The translations under genes and the position numbers were made by a program. From Gilliamella sp. Lep-s35 (lineage in GTDB: Bacteria > Pseudomonadota > Gammaproteobacteria > Enterobacterales > Orbaceae): a stretch of DNA of 64,000 nt. Below are positions 39,449 to 48,757 of the stretch, in pieces. Positions within the stretch are counted from its first letter, which is position 1; each line of letters begins with the position of its first letter. The stretch lies in the NCBI RefSeq assembly GCF_009795845.1, contig NZ_WTEX01000008.1, forward strand, positions 33,629 to 97,628, given 5' to 3'. The notes beneath the pieces were generated by a model, which was not told where the DNA came from, made no database searches, and saw only the letters and a program-made list of their open reading frames with translations.

Positions 39449-41063
39449 TATTTTTTCCTTTTATTTCATTACATGTTTGTAGCCAAGCTGTTCGTTCGAT
39501 TTTCCCTGATTCAACATATTGATTAATATGCTTGAAATAAAGTTTTAAATAATCGCTCATATTTGCTTTGCCACTATTTTCTAAAATAAATTGTGTTGAT
39601 TTAGCTTGATCATTAATTGTCTTTTTTTCATAGTTTGATGCAGTGTTAACAATGGTATCGGAATAATATTTTAATATAAAATCCCGCGCACTTTTGGATT
39701 CATCAACAACCTGTTTTAAATTATCTAATTTCACTTTTGAACACATGTTGCTGTCATCTAGTGTGTCTGTTTCTTTTGGATCACACACTTCATTAACCAT
39801 TGTTTTATATAAGTTGTCATTATATTCAAACTTGCTATTTAAATCTGAAACATTAGCACACAAAAATGCGCCTAATTGTAATGCTGATTGTATGGAGCGA
39901 TCGCGTTGTTCGTCACGCGCTTGGTTTGCACTGCGTAAAAGTGTGTTGAGTTGATTTAATTCTTTTTTGGTTTTTTCATCTTCGACTTGTTTGGTGATTT
40001 TTTCAAGCTCACCAACAACATTGCTACTTTTGGTGTTGTCTGTTTCGTTGCCTAATGCGCTCCATTCTTTATCTAGCTCTTTAATTTTATCATTAGAATT
40101 CATTACTTCTGTGGTATAAATTAAACGAAACCCAACATCTTTACTTTTATAAGCGCCTTTATCATCATAAAAAGGTTTTTCAGTACGAAAAGCACTAGTG
40201 GTTGATGATTCAGGCGTTAAATAGCTGCCACCACGCACAATCATTCCACCTTGTTGACCATGGTAGCGATCAAGTTTATTCATTCTAAATGAGTCAAACA
40301 TCATTTCGCTAGCGTTGCCTAAAATATCATAAAGACCTAGCGGATTTGGTTCTAATCTTCCAATAAGCTGTAATTTACCATTAGCTGACTTAGCGCCAGA
40401 AAACCACGCATAGCTTTCAAGATTACCTGTCATAGGGAATCGTGATTCACGGAACTCCGATTCAGTTACTTTTGCCCCACCTCGTGCTGCATATTCCCAT
40501 TCCGTATTATTAGGCAAACGAATATATCCTTTAGGAATAGAATTTGATTTTATTTTTGCCTGATTTTTAATTAACCAACGGTTATATTTGTCAGTAAATG
40601 CAATAGCATCAAACCAACTAATATCAGTGATAGGAAAAGAAAGATTTAATTTAGCTGTTGGGCAAGTGTCATTCATGACTGCTTGGTATTGTAGTGCAGT
40701 AATTTCATATTTACCTATTAGGTAATATCTTTCATTGCCCGAGTCAGAAAAGCTACCAGAAATATAATTTGGTGTTGCATATTCAGCAAAACCAAGCTCT
40801 TTTTGGTTACTACCTAAAATAATTTTGACATCATCAAGTGGTTTATTAGTTGGTGTGAAGACCTTTTTCATGACTAAACTGCCATCACACGGCATAGGTA
40901 AAATTACGTCATCTTTTGCGGGCTTTGGGTTGTAAAATTTGCTGTCCCAAGGTTCTGCAAAACTTAACGACGGAATTAAACAGATTGCTACCAATCCAAA
41001 ACATGCTAATTGAGTATAATTATGCTTCACGCAGGCTTTCTGCTGGTTGGATCTTAATAGCAC
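39441..41063 (-). CDS. Secreted SUMF1/FGE-fold protein with C-terminal helical region
   Basis: The 540-aa protein has an N-terminal signal peptide ending SLSFA, then a formylglycine-generating-enzyme/sulfatase-modifying-factor fold (about 70-345). Visible motifs are YEITALQYQAV, DISWFDAIAFTDKYN, RLPNNTEWEYAARGG, GLYDILGNASEM and RGGSY...GFR. The catalytic Cys pair of true FGE, expected in the segment after RGGSY, is absent (SYLTPESST), so it is probably a binding module. The C-terminal 190 residues are helical. The frame opens at a GTG (41063) five bases after GGAGG, inside the permease gene. A second GTG at 41030 gives a tighter signal peptide. It overlaps the permease by 44 bases. Confidence 0.78.
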   Translation of the reverse strand: MLLRSNQQKACVKHNYTQLACFGLVAICLIPSLSFAEPWDSKFYNPKPAKDDVILPMPCDGSLVMKKVFTPTNKPLDDVKIILGSNQKELGFAEYATPNYISGSFSDSGNERYYLIGKYEITALQYQAVMNDTCPTAKLNLSFPITDISWFDAIAFTDKYNRWLIKNQAKIKSNSIPKGYIRLPNNTEWEYAARGGAKVTESEFRESRFPMTGNLESYAWFSGAKSANGKLQLIGRLEPNPLGLYDILGNASEMMFDSFRMNKLDRYHGQQGGMIVRGGSYLTPESSTTSAFRTEKPFYDDKGAYKSKDVGFRLIYTTEVMNSNDKIKELDKEWSALGNETDNTKSSNVVGELEKITKQVEDEKTKKELNQLNTLLRSANQARDEQRDRSIQSALQLGAFLCANVSDLNSKFEYNDNLYKTMVNEVCDPKETDTLDDSNMCSKVKLDNLKQVVDESKSARDFILKYYSDTIVNTASNYEKKTINDQAKSTQFILENSGKANMSDYLKLYFKHINQYVESGKIERTAWLQTCNEIKGKNNE

Positions 41064-42240
41064 GTCGACCTCCTATGGCTACAACTAGAGCTGAAATAAA
41101 TAGGATCAGCATAAATGCAATAATAAAATGATAAAATTGTAATCGACTTACAATAGGTTGTGAAACTAAATTTTCACCTAAAATCGTATTAAACGCATAA
41201 TTTCCTAATAAAAATAGCACAAAAGAGATAAAAAATGCCAAGCAACTTAATGTAATCGCTTGATTGATTAAATAAAACATAATTTCTTTAGATTGAAAAC
41301 CAATTAGTCGCATGAAAGCGATATCCTTGCGCTTACGTTCTATATTGGATAAAAATGAGCCAGAAAATGATAAAATACAGCCAATTCCTGCCGTGATCGC
41401 AATAACACTAAAAATAAAATTAAGTACACGATCGATCGCTTTTACGTTTTCGATTGCGTTAGATTGCGTTCGAGTTTCAATATGCTTTTCTCGTAATTTA
41501 AAGGCCAATGGCGCAACATTATCTAGTTCGTTAGCATAAATACGTGCGCGAGCAAACGATGTGTGGTTAAGTGGGTTTAATTGTCCTGTGGATGTTTTGA
41601 ATATGTCACTTTGATAACCATCATAAAAATCTTCCATCGCAATAAGTAAATCTAAAGAGACAAAAGCCGCAGCTCGGTTATAACGATTTTCGGGAATAAT
41701 GCCCATAACTTCTAATACGGTTATTCCTTTTTCAAGTTTTCCATCAAGCTGCCTAGTAATTGCCATTTTTATATGGCTACCTACGCTAGCCTGCATTTTT
41801 TCGGCCGATAGTGCACTTAATAGGATCTGATTTTTACTCAATAATACTAATCCATAGGTTATTGGATCGCCTTTATCGGTGGGAATGATTTCGGCATTAT
41901 TGACAAAATGGCTAGCGTCTTTGATTAAATCAGCTTGCGTGTTTAACGAGCGTGTAAGTGGGATCACAAAAGCGGTTTCAGGTTGCTTTTTTATCCAATT
42001 AAACATTTCGTCATTAAGTTGTAAATTACCAACAATTTTGATTTCTAAATTTTGTGGATCGTTTACTAATTGCTCACGAAGTTGCGAAACTATGCCATAT
42101 TTTAAACTAAATAGTAATAATAGTGGTGTAATCACTGAGATCACTGAGGCAATAATACAAAATGATACTTTTTTGTCATACCATAAGTCTGCTAAAGATA
42201 AACGAGCAATAAGTAACCATTTTGATAGTGCTTTAGTCAT
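41020..42240 (-). CDS. ABC transporter permease, FtsX/LolC/MacB type
   Basis: The 406-aa inner-membrane protein has the four-helix FtsX/MacB layout. One helix lies at about 28-48, then a large periplasmic domain, then three helices in the last 150 residues. The late helices include FSVIAITAGIGCILSFSGSF, and the cytoplasmic loop is RKDIAFMRLIGFQSKEI, the usual coupling sequence. It pairs with the ATPase gene three bases upstream. Type VII ABC transporters of this kind extract lipoproteins (LolCDE), drive tripartite efflux (MacB) or transmit force across the membrane. Given two lipoprotein genes next door, a role in their handling or in mechanotransmission is plausible. Confidence 0.85.
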   Translation of the reverse strand: MTKALSKWLLIARLSLADLWYDKKVSFCIIASVISVITPLLLLFSLKYGIVSQLREQLVNDPQNLEIKIVGNLQLNDEMFNWIKKQPETAFVIPLTRSLNTQADLIKDASHFVNNAEIIPTDKGDPITYGLVLLSKNQILLSALSAEKMQASVGSHIKMAITRQLDGKLEKGITVLEVMGIIPENRYNRAAAFVSLDLLIAMEDFYDGYQSDIFKTSTGQLNPLNHTSFARARIYANELDNVAPLAFKLREKHIETRTQSNAIENVKAIDRVLNFIFSVIAITAGIGCILSFSGSFLSNIERKRKDIAFMRLIGFQSKEIMFYLINQAITLSCLAFFISFVLFLLGNYAFNTILGENLVSQPIVSRLQFYHFIIAFMLILFISALVVAIGGRRAIKIQPAESLREA

Positions 42241-42243
42241 CTT

Positions 42244-42960
42244 TTACGCCTTATCTTGTAATGGTAAAAATTCTGATGATTGTGATGAAGTTAACTTAGC
42301 TGATAAGGTAAATAAGCCTTTATCAGCTATGCGTTGCCAATCATGAGTGACTATCATCGCTGCTATATTATCTTGCTGGGCTTGTTCAATTATTAGATCA
42401 AACAATAAATTCGCATTATAAGGATCTAATGCCGAAGTTGGTTCATCGGCAAGTAATAATGCAGGTTTATGAATAATTGAGCGAATAAAAGAGGCTCGTT
42501 GCCTTTCACCAATTGATAGCTGTTTGGGGTATTTATTGATTAAATGCGCTATATTAAGTTTTTGCACTAAATAATCAAACCGATTATTATCCACTTTTTT
42601 TTGTAATAACTTTAATGATAATAAAATGTTGTCACGAACCGTTAAAAATGGCAATAATCCACCTGTTTGTAGCATAAAACCTAAATATTTAGCTCGAATA
42701 TTAGCTAATTGATCGATCTTATTTTGCTTAATTAGCGTTGCAATATCGATATCACAATGATCTATAGCCATGGTATAGCTACCAATGTTATCTGGTTTTA
42801 AAATCATTCCTACCATTTCAAGTAAGGTGCTTTTACCGGCACCACTATCGCCTTGAATAACAACGACTTCACCCGCTTTTACAGTTAGATTTGGCAGGCA
42901 AACACTAAAAAAGGATTTGCCTGTTGAGCGCGAAATAGCAAGTTGGTTGATAGTTAACAT
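42244..42960 (-). CDS. ABC transporter ATP-binding protein, LolD/MacB type
   Basis: This is the roughly 238-aa ATPase partner of the permease. Walker A is GDSGAGKSTLLEM, Q-loop region FMLQTGGLLPFLTVRDN, signature LSIGERQRASFIRS, Walker B ALLLADEPTSALD and the switch His in VTHDW. The ATG at 42960 gives MLTINQLAIS, the usual beginning. An in-frame GTG 15 bases earlier has no ribosome site. It sits 19 bases after the VWA gene and three bases before the permease, so all three are co-expressed. It groups with lipoprotein-release and MacB ATPases rather than importers. Confidence 0.9.
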   Translation of the reverse strand: MLTINQLAISRSTGKSFFSVCLPNLTVKAGEVVVIQGDSGAGKSTLLEMVGMILKPDNIGSYTMAIDHCDIDIATLIKQNKIDQLANIRAKYLGFMLQTGGLLPFLTVRDNILLSLKLLQKKVDNNRFDYLVQKLNIAHLINKYPKQLSIGERQRASFIRSIIHKPALLLADEPTSALDPYNANLLFDLIIEQAQQDNIAAMIVTHDWQRIADKGLFTLSAKLTSSQSSEFLPLQDKA

Positions 42961-42979
42961 GTTTTCTAATAACACAGCA

Positions 42980-44944
42980 TTATGGCAACATTTCTAATGG
43001 GATAGGATACACATTTTCACGAGGATCACTTCCCTCAGCCAATGATATCCAACGGTCAACATCCGCATTACATTTTTGGTAATAGCGAATTTTACTATTT
43101 AAATTACGGATGAACTTTTCTTGCTCAAGCCCGCTCATGCTTTTCCATGTATCTTTATCAAGCCCCGTTACATCGCTTTTATATGGAATATTATCTAAAT
43201 ATTCACCTAACAAGCCTAAATCAGCAATTTTTGTGACAGAATCTGATTTTAATTTACTTGGATCTTGTCCCATTGCGGCAGCAACAGAGCGAAGTTGCGA
43301 AAACATATCATCGGCAGAAATCAATCCATCATTAGCTGCATTAGCGATCTTGCTAACAATATCGCTTAGATCACTTAATTGAGACTTAGTTAATAAAATG
43401 CGCGGTTCAGCCGTTGGTATGGTCGGTTTAACAAAATCTTTATCAGCAATCCAAGCTTTAAAAACTGACGGTGCTTTAGTACCGTTAACATCCCCCAAAT
43501 AGGCAAGCTGCATTGCTTTACCAAGTAATAATGCATCTTTCAACATGTCTGTATCACTATCTTTTGCATTAAGCGCATTACCAACAGACGCTTCGCCTTG
43601 ATAAGCAAGTTTTACTTGTTCTGATAGTGCTTTTGCTAATGAATCCACTTTTTGACCAAATTCATTCACATCACCTGCGTTAACTGGGTAATAAAGTGAT
43701 TTATGAATAAAATCGTTATAAGTTAGATCTGAATATTGCGTTGCTGCAATTTGGTGATCTTTACCCCCACTTGGTGTTTTTAAATGTAACGCATAAATGG
43801 CAACACCTTTATGCTGAGCTTCAAGCCGTAACTGAGCAGCATCCATACCTGTACTTGATAGCTTATCATCGCCTGGAATGGCACTAGCATCGGTGATTAA
43901 GATCATATAACGTGCACCAAAGCTATTCCAATTAATGTCATTTAATGCTTGAGCAACCCCCGCATAAGAGTCTTCGGCAAAATACGAGGTAGAAACAGAA
44001 GCTTGTTTAAGTGAAGCACTTAGTTTTTTGAAATCTTCTTTATCTTTGACTTTGTTGGGATCAGCAAAAACTTTAGTGACGAATTCAAGTTTATCCGATG
44101 CTTTTAAGCTAGAACGAAATGAAATCAATCCAAATTTAACTTGCCCTTGTAAGTTTTCTTTTTCAATATGCTGATAAACACGCTCTACCGCCTCTTTAGT
44201 TCTTGAAATATAAGGATCCATAGAGATAGTCGAGTCGATAACAAACACAATGGCAGCTTTAAATGGGACAACTTGATTAGTACTATCATCTGTCGTTTGG
44301 TTTGTGGTTGATTTGGTGTTATTTTTTATCAAAGTATCTTGTTTGCTTACTGAGGCAACTTCTAATACACGTTCATAAAATCCTTGCCCATTCATGACTT
44401 CTTCACCTTGCAAAATAGGCAATAAATAGAAGTTACTTTTAAAATCAACAAACTCTTTTGGCTCCTGAGCAACGACTTCTGTTACTTGTTTATTGGCTTT
44501 TAATGCATCACGAATCGGTTTTAATAAGGTTTCGGGTTTGTCTGCATCGACTATTTTGGTTAATGTCGCTTTATCTTTGAAAAATAATAAAGGATCACGA
44601 TCAACGGGGTTAGTAAAAACTAATGTCATTTGCATATTCCAAGCAATTGCACACGAATTGTTAATCCAACCTATTGTTTTACCATAAGAGTCAGGTCCTA
44701 CTTTAAGCCACTCTTGATTATTATTATTTTTGCGCTCATAAACATAATAACGTGAAAAAGCAGGAACTGATTTACCTTTAGAATCGGTAATATTGGTTTT
44801 TAATTCACATGTTGGTGTGCTTAATACGCGTTGGTATAGGGTTGTTTTACCATCTTGTTTTAATGGCTCAATAGCAAACCCCATCAAAGGTAAACATGTT
44901 AGACCTATCGTCGAAATGAATTTTGAGACAGCTAATTTATTCAT
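42980..44944 (-). CDS. Secreted VWA-domain protein, PpkA C-terminal-like
   Basis: The 654-aa protein has a signal peptide (cleavage after GFA, about residue 23), an N-terminal region of SH3-like character (about 30-105, with YYVYERKNNN and GKTIGWINNS), a VWA domain from about 229 with MIDAS DSTIS (Asp237) and the late LITDAS, and a helical C-terminal region. The VWA block resembles the one at the C-terminus of type VI secretion kinases of the PpkA group, but no kinase domain is present. The protein should be periplasmic, where it can meet the two membrane-anchored VWA proteins. It lies 12 bases downstream of the preceding gene. Confidence 0.8.
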   Translation of the reverse strand: MNKLAVSKFISTIGLTCLPLMGFAIEPLKQDGKTTLYQRVLSTPTCELKTNITDSKGKSVPAFSRYYVYERKNNNNQEWLKVGPDSYGKTIGWINNSCAIAWNMQMTLVFTNPVDRDPLLFFKDKATLTKIVDADKPETLLKPIRDALKANKQVTEVVAQEPKEFVDFKSNFYLLPILQGEEVMNGQGFYERVLEVASVSKQDTLIKNNTKSTTNQTTDDSTNQVVPFKAAIVFVIDSTISMDPYISRTKEAVERVYQHIEKENLQGQVKFGLISFRSSLKASDKLEFVTKVFADPNKVKDKEDFKKLSASLKQASVSTSYFAEDSYAGVAQALNDINWNSFGARYMILITDASAIPGDDKLSSTGMDAAQLRLEAQHKGVAIYALHLKTPSGGKDHQIAATQYSDLTYNDFIHKSLYYPVNAGDVNEFGQKVDSLAKALSEQVKLAYQGEASVGNALNAKDSDTDMLKDALLLGKAMQLAYLGDVNGTKAPSVFKAWIADKDFVKPTIPTAEPRILLTKSQLSDLSDIVSKIANAANDGLISADDMFSQLRSVAAAMGQDPSKLKSDSVTKIADLGLLGEYLDNIPYKSDVTGLDKDTWKSMSGLEQEKFIRNLNSKIRYYQKCNADVDRWISLAEGSDPRENVYPIPLEMLP

Positions 44945-44956
44945 TCTTGCTCCTCA

Positions 44957-45958
44957 CTAATTTTGTAATTGTGTTAAACGATCTTTAACAAAGTTATTAT
45001 TAGGTTCTTTGGTTAACGATGTTTCGTACCAATAAATAGCTGTTTCTTTATCTGATTTAAAGCAGTTATTGGCTTTATAAAATTTTTCGTCATACTCTTT
45101 TGCATATAACATAGCTATTTTGGCATCGGTTTGTGCCTGATTTGCATATAATCGCTGAGCAATATTGCATTTTTCTGCTTTTTTAGCTTCCGTAATGACT
45201 TGAATAATTTCATCCGATTTGGGTTTGGTTTGTAAGCATTGTTGAATAAAAGTTAAGTCATCGGTATTCGCATTACTGACACTACATTGTCCACTAGTTT
45301 GTACTAATGGGATTTGCAGTGATTGATTTTTGAAAAATAAAAAATACCACACAGCAATACCCAATCCAATTAACATCATCAACGCAATCACAATTGCCAA
45401 AATTAGCCCAAGATGGCTTTTGGGTTTAACAACTTCTTTTGTTTCTATTGCTTTAGGTTCAGGGTCTGCGTTGTTTTCAATAGGTTCGTCTAATGTCGCC
45501 GGTTCAGCATCAAGGTTAGGTTCTTCAATTAATGGTGAGTTCTCTTGAACCTCTGGCTCAATTATAGGTTCTGCTTGTTGAACATTCGGTTGGGCTGTTT
45601 GTGTGCTTAATGCAATGGAAGGAAGAACATCATCCTCAATACTAACAACACCACTATCAACATAACTTTGATTTTGCTTATCACGAACTTGTATAAGAAA
45701 TCGGAGCTGACTTTCTTGTATCACCAAAGAGTCAACTAACCATTCGCCAACATACCCTGTTAATTGTTCATTTTCAACTGACATGTTTTCAAGGGGGTGC
45801 CAACTTTTTTCAGGGCTCCATTGATTAATGGCTGATAAATAATAACCATCTTGATTTCGTTGGATAAGTATATCAATATCAGAACTACCGCTCCATTTTT
45901 GAGCTAAAAACTTCACAATACCGGGTTTATAACTACTTAACTCAATTCTTAATGCCAT
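44957..45958 (-). CDS. Bitopic membrane protein with acidic stalk and TPR-like tail
   Basis: The roughly 333-aa protein starts at the ATG at 45958 (MALRIELSSYKPG) directly behind AGAGGA. An upstream in-frame start would add eight residues without a ribosome site. Residues 1-115 look like a beta-rich domain (IDILIQRNQDGYYLSAINQW). A Glu/Pro-rich segment (about 120-180) and a membrane helix (about 190-212, LGLILAIVIALMMLIGLGIAV) follow. The C-terminal 120 residues resemble a short tetratricopeptide region (ETAIYWYETSLTKEPNNNF). The arrangement of cytoplasmic domain, stalk, helix and periplasmic tail parallels SrfA and the VWA proteins of the same operon. Confidence 0.75.
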   Translation of the reverse strand: MALRIELSSYKPGIVKFLAQKWSGSSDIDILIQRNQDGYYLSAINQWSPEKSWHPLENMSVENEQLTGYVGEWLVDSLVIQESQLRFLIQVRDKQNQSYVDSGVVSIEDDVLPSIALSTQTAQPNVQQAEPIIEPEVQENSPLIEEPNLDAEPATLDEPIENNADPEPKAIETKEVVKPKSHLGLILAIVIALMMLIGLGIAVWYFLFFKNQSLQIPLVQTSGQCSVSNANTDDLTFIQQCLQTKPKSDEIIQVITEAKKAEKCNIAQRLYANQAQTDAKIAMLYAKEYDEKFYKANNCFKSDKETAIYWYETSLTKEPNNNFVKDRLTQLQN

Positions 45959-46020
45959 GATATCCTCTATTTTTATACTCAAATATGTGAGTATCTTTCA
46001 TGCAATCTATTACTATTAAG

Positions 46021-46054
46021 CAGGTAAGCTCGTTTATGCAAAATTAGCTTTCCT
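46021..46054 (-). promoter_or_regulatory. Hairpin in the gap after srfC
   Basis: CAGGTAAGCT / AGCTTTCCTG pairs at 9 of 10 positions with a 14-base loop. It occupies the only sizeable gap (about 125 bases) in the upper srf operon, so it may partly terminate or process the transcript, separating srfABC from the downstream nine genes. Confidence 0.5.
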
Positions 46055-46084
46055 GTTATGTTTTATTGTGTAGTGATGCTATTT

Positions 46085-48757
46085 TTAATTAATCCGCGAT
46101 TGTTTAAAAGAAGCCAGAATCTCGCCTAATCGGCTATTTTGCTCTTGGCTAATTTCTCGCCCTGCATGATGTCCAACATTTTCTTGCGCCAGTGTTGCAA
46201 ACGCAATAAACCAATCAAATATCGCATACTGAGAATAATTTTTAGTGTGATCGTTCAGTTTTGGTAATGAATTCGATGATTGGGCATTAAATTCACTTGA
46301 TGGTGAAGAAAATATCGGCTTACCTTGATTAACTCGACTCATTGGTATATCACTTGCTTGTCCTTGAATAAAACCAAGCCAAGCAATAAAGTCTGCTAGC
46401 AAAGTATGAATAGTACTGATCTGTCTAGACTCAAGATCATCACGTTTACTACCTATATTTTCATTATTTAAAATGCGTTTAGTTAAACTTTCTTCCAATT
46501 TCATTCGGTTTGCAGCAGTAATAAGTTCTTCAATAATAAAAGAAAGTGACTTTTTATCAATACCAAAAAATTGCAGAATATGCTTATCTAACACAATATT
46601 TCTTAAATGTTCTAACCATGCCGAAAAGACTGTTGTTGCAAACTTTGATTCAGTTGGTAATACTTCTGTTGATTTAGCTGTTAGTGATAAACTTGAATCA
46701 GAAAACAATTCAAAATCAGCATTTAAACCAAAATCGTTTGATAAATTATCTAATAAATTATCGTTACCATCTTGAGCCGTTTCATTATCCATAGTACTAG
46801 AATGGTAAAGAGCTCTAATAGTTTGGTCTGGTAATTCAAGGGTTTTGAGTAGTTCGCCTAACAATAATGCTTTACTTTGTAACTCTTTAACAACATCGGC
46901 AATGATCTGCTTTTTCTTAGCTAATGCTTCATCATTGTCCGCTTGATACCAAGTATCAAAACGCATATTGATGATATACTCAATTTTTTCGTTAAGTTGT
47001 TCAACAATTCGTTGTTGTTTAACTTCTGTAATAGCAACTTGTTCTAGGTATTGGCTAATTCGCCCTATGCCACCATCATTAAGCTTTAACATGGCATCCC
47101 ATGCTTCTTCTGGCTGGAACACATATTCTTTAATATCACTATTTTGCACAAATGTACTTTTTAATACATTCATTTTATCTTGATAATTTTCTCTATAATC
47201 AAGCTCTTGGCTAGTGCTTGGTTCGACATTTAAAAATGGCACATCGAATCCAGGTTTACGGACTAAAAAGACATTATTAAATTTATGATCGTTTGACCAG
47301 TTACTTAACCAATCATAACTACCAAACCGTTCTAAAATTGTTTGCTGTAGTAAACCGCCTTTACCCCAGCTATTTTTAAGATTATCTTCAGATAGCGTTA
47401 ATGATGTGCCAATGCGTTTATCAAACATGGTAATTGCCCACAATAACCCTGCTTTTTTAGTGGCTCTTTTTTCAGCCGTTTCGCCTTGTGTTTTATCGAT
47501 CCAGCGTTCAAGTACAGGACCTACATCATTAACATCGGATTGTTTATCTGATGGTGTACAGACAACAAGTACGTTCATTTCTTGGCTATCAGTGTATTTT
47601 TCAAATAGATAAGCAACTTTACCACGTAATAAAAGTTGAGCAATTGGGTTACCTTCTTTAACATCTGAAATCGATATCAAATTTAAACGCCCTCGATATC
47701 CAGGAAAATCAAGTAAATCCACATTTTCAAACGTTGGTACTCTAGTTTTATTGACTAATGGAAAGATTAATTCAGCAGTTAAAAAAGCAAGTTGTGCTAA
47801 AGAGATTGCAACGGGTTCGCCATTTAATGGTGTTATGGTGACTGAAGAATCTTTGTCGGTATTCAATCGTTCAAGAATATCAACATTCATAATGCTATCG
47901 ATTTGTGACTTAGTACCATTATTATCTTTGATTAAGACAGAAAGTGGCGCGTATATTGTTTCAGCATAACTTAAACTTGATAAAGTTGACACCAATTGTG
48001 TATAAATATTGGTGAGTTCAGCAATTCCACCCCATAAAACCGAAAACAGCTCACCTCTATCAGCTGTTGTTAGATAAGGCAGAAGGTGAATGGTTTTATC
48101 CCAATAACCGCCTTTTAATTCTTCAAGCGAGTTGCCAAAGTTTTCAGATAAATAATCGTATAGGTCAACAATGTCATCTTCACTCACACCACCAACATAG
48201 TGGGCTTGTTTTTTGTTTTCTAAACGTTGGATCAACTGGTTTAACTGTGAAAAGTCGATTTTATTGGAGATTTTTTGCTGATCAAAATCTTTAAAATAAG
48301 CATTTATTAAGATTTTTACAATTTCTATCTCTTTAAATAATTTTAATTCTAATGGATAGTTAGCTATACCGCCTTTAGCAATGCGACTAAAACGTGTCAC
48401 TAGTCCCGTTGCCTCTTTACCACTACCGACAGGATTAACATGGTCAATAAAATCTAACACTTCATTATCGACAACTGTTTCTAGTTTACCGTTTTCACCT
48501 GCAGCAAGTGCTGAAATAAGGTAAGATTTACCCGCTTGTGATAAACCAAAAAAACCAACCGCAACAGATTTAGTTGATACATCGCCCAATCGTTTTGCAC
48601 TGTTTCGTAAACGGCGTAAATCTAAAATTAAATTATCCGCTTCACTATCTAAACGTTTAGATGAATGGCGTGTTTGATTCACCCAATCAATGGCCTCTGC
48701 CGATGCTTGATAGACCTGATCCCAAGATTTAGGTAGTTGTTCGTTTAAGTTTTTCAT
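46085..48757 (-). CDS. srfC: SrfC-like dynamin-type GTPase
   Basis: The 890-aa cytoplasmic protein belongs to the SrfC family, named from SsrB-regulated factors of Salmonella. The N-terminus carries a P-loop GLSQAGKS (71-78), and a G3-type DFPG is found at 350-353. The roughly 270 residues between them include GSGKEATGLVTRFS, the likely switch I. A G4-like ITMFDKR follows. Long helices downstream fit a dynamin-like architecture. No signal peptide is present. Its ATG overlaps the srfB stop by four bases, so the GTPase and the SrfB ATPase are made together. Biochemical function of the family is not established. Confidence 0.85.
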   Translation of the reverse strand: MKNLNEQLPKSWDQVYQASAEAIDWVNQTRHSSKRLDSEADNLILDLRRLRNSAKRLGDVSTKSVAVGFFGLSQAGKSYLISALAAGENGKLETVVDNEVLDFIDHVNPVGSGKEATGLVTRFSRIAKGGIANYPLELKLFKEIEIVKILINAYFKDFDQQKISNKIDFSQLNQLIQRLENKKQAHYVGGVSEDDIVDLYDYLSENFGNSLEELKGGYWDKTIHLLPYLTTADRGELFSVLWGGIAELTNIYTQLVSTLSSLSYAETIYAPLSVLIKDNNGTKSQIDSIMNVDILERLNTDKDSSVTITPLNGEPVAISLAQLAFLTAELIFPLVNKTRVPTFENVDLLDFPGYRGRLNLISISDVKEGNPIAQLLLRGKVAYLFEKYTDSQEMNVLVVCTPSDKQSDVNDVGPVLERWIDKTQGETAEKRATKKAGLLWAITMFDKRIGTSLTLSEDNLKNSWGKGGLLQQTILERFGSYDWLSNWSNDHKFNNVFLVRKPGFDVPFLNVEPSTSQELDYRENYQDKMNVLKSTFVQNSDIKEYVFQPEEAWDAMLKLNDGGIGRISQYLEQVAITEVKQQRIVEQLNEKIEYIINMRFDTWYQADNDEALAKKKQIIADVVKELQSKALLLGELLKTLELPDQTIRALYHSSTMDNETAQDGNDNLLDNLSNDFGLNADFELFSDSSLSLTAKSTEVLPTESKFATTVFSAWLEHLRNIVLDKHILQFFGIDKKSLSFIIEELITAANRMKLEESLTKRILNNENIGSKRDDLESRQISTIHTLLADFIAWLGFIQGQASDIPMSRVNQGKPIFSSPSSEFNAQSSNSLPKLNDHTKNYSQYAIFDWFIAFATLAQENVGHHAGREISQEQNSRLGEILASFKQSRIN

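Noticed and set aside
39441..41063. Active formylglycine-generating enzyme
   Set aside because: The catalytic Cys positions are not Cys and no sulfatase is nearby.
42980..44944. Type VI secretion locus suggested by the PpkA-like VWA protein
   Set aside because: No TssB/TssC, Hcp, VgrG, TssM or ClpV homologue occurs in the window. Only the VWA block is shared.
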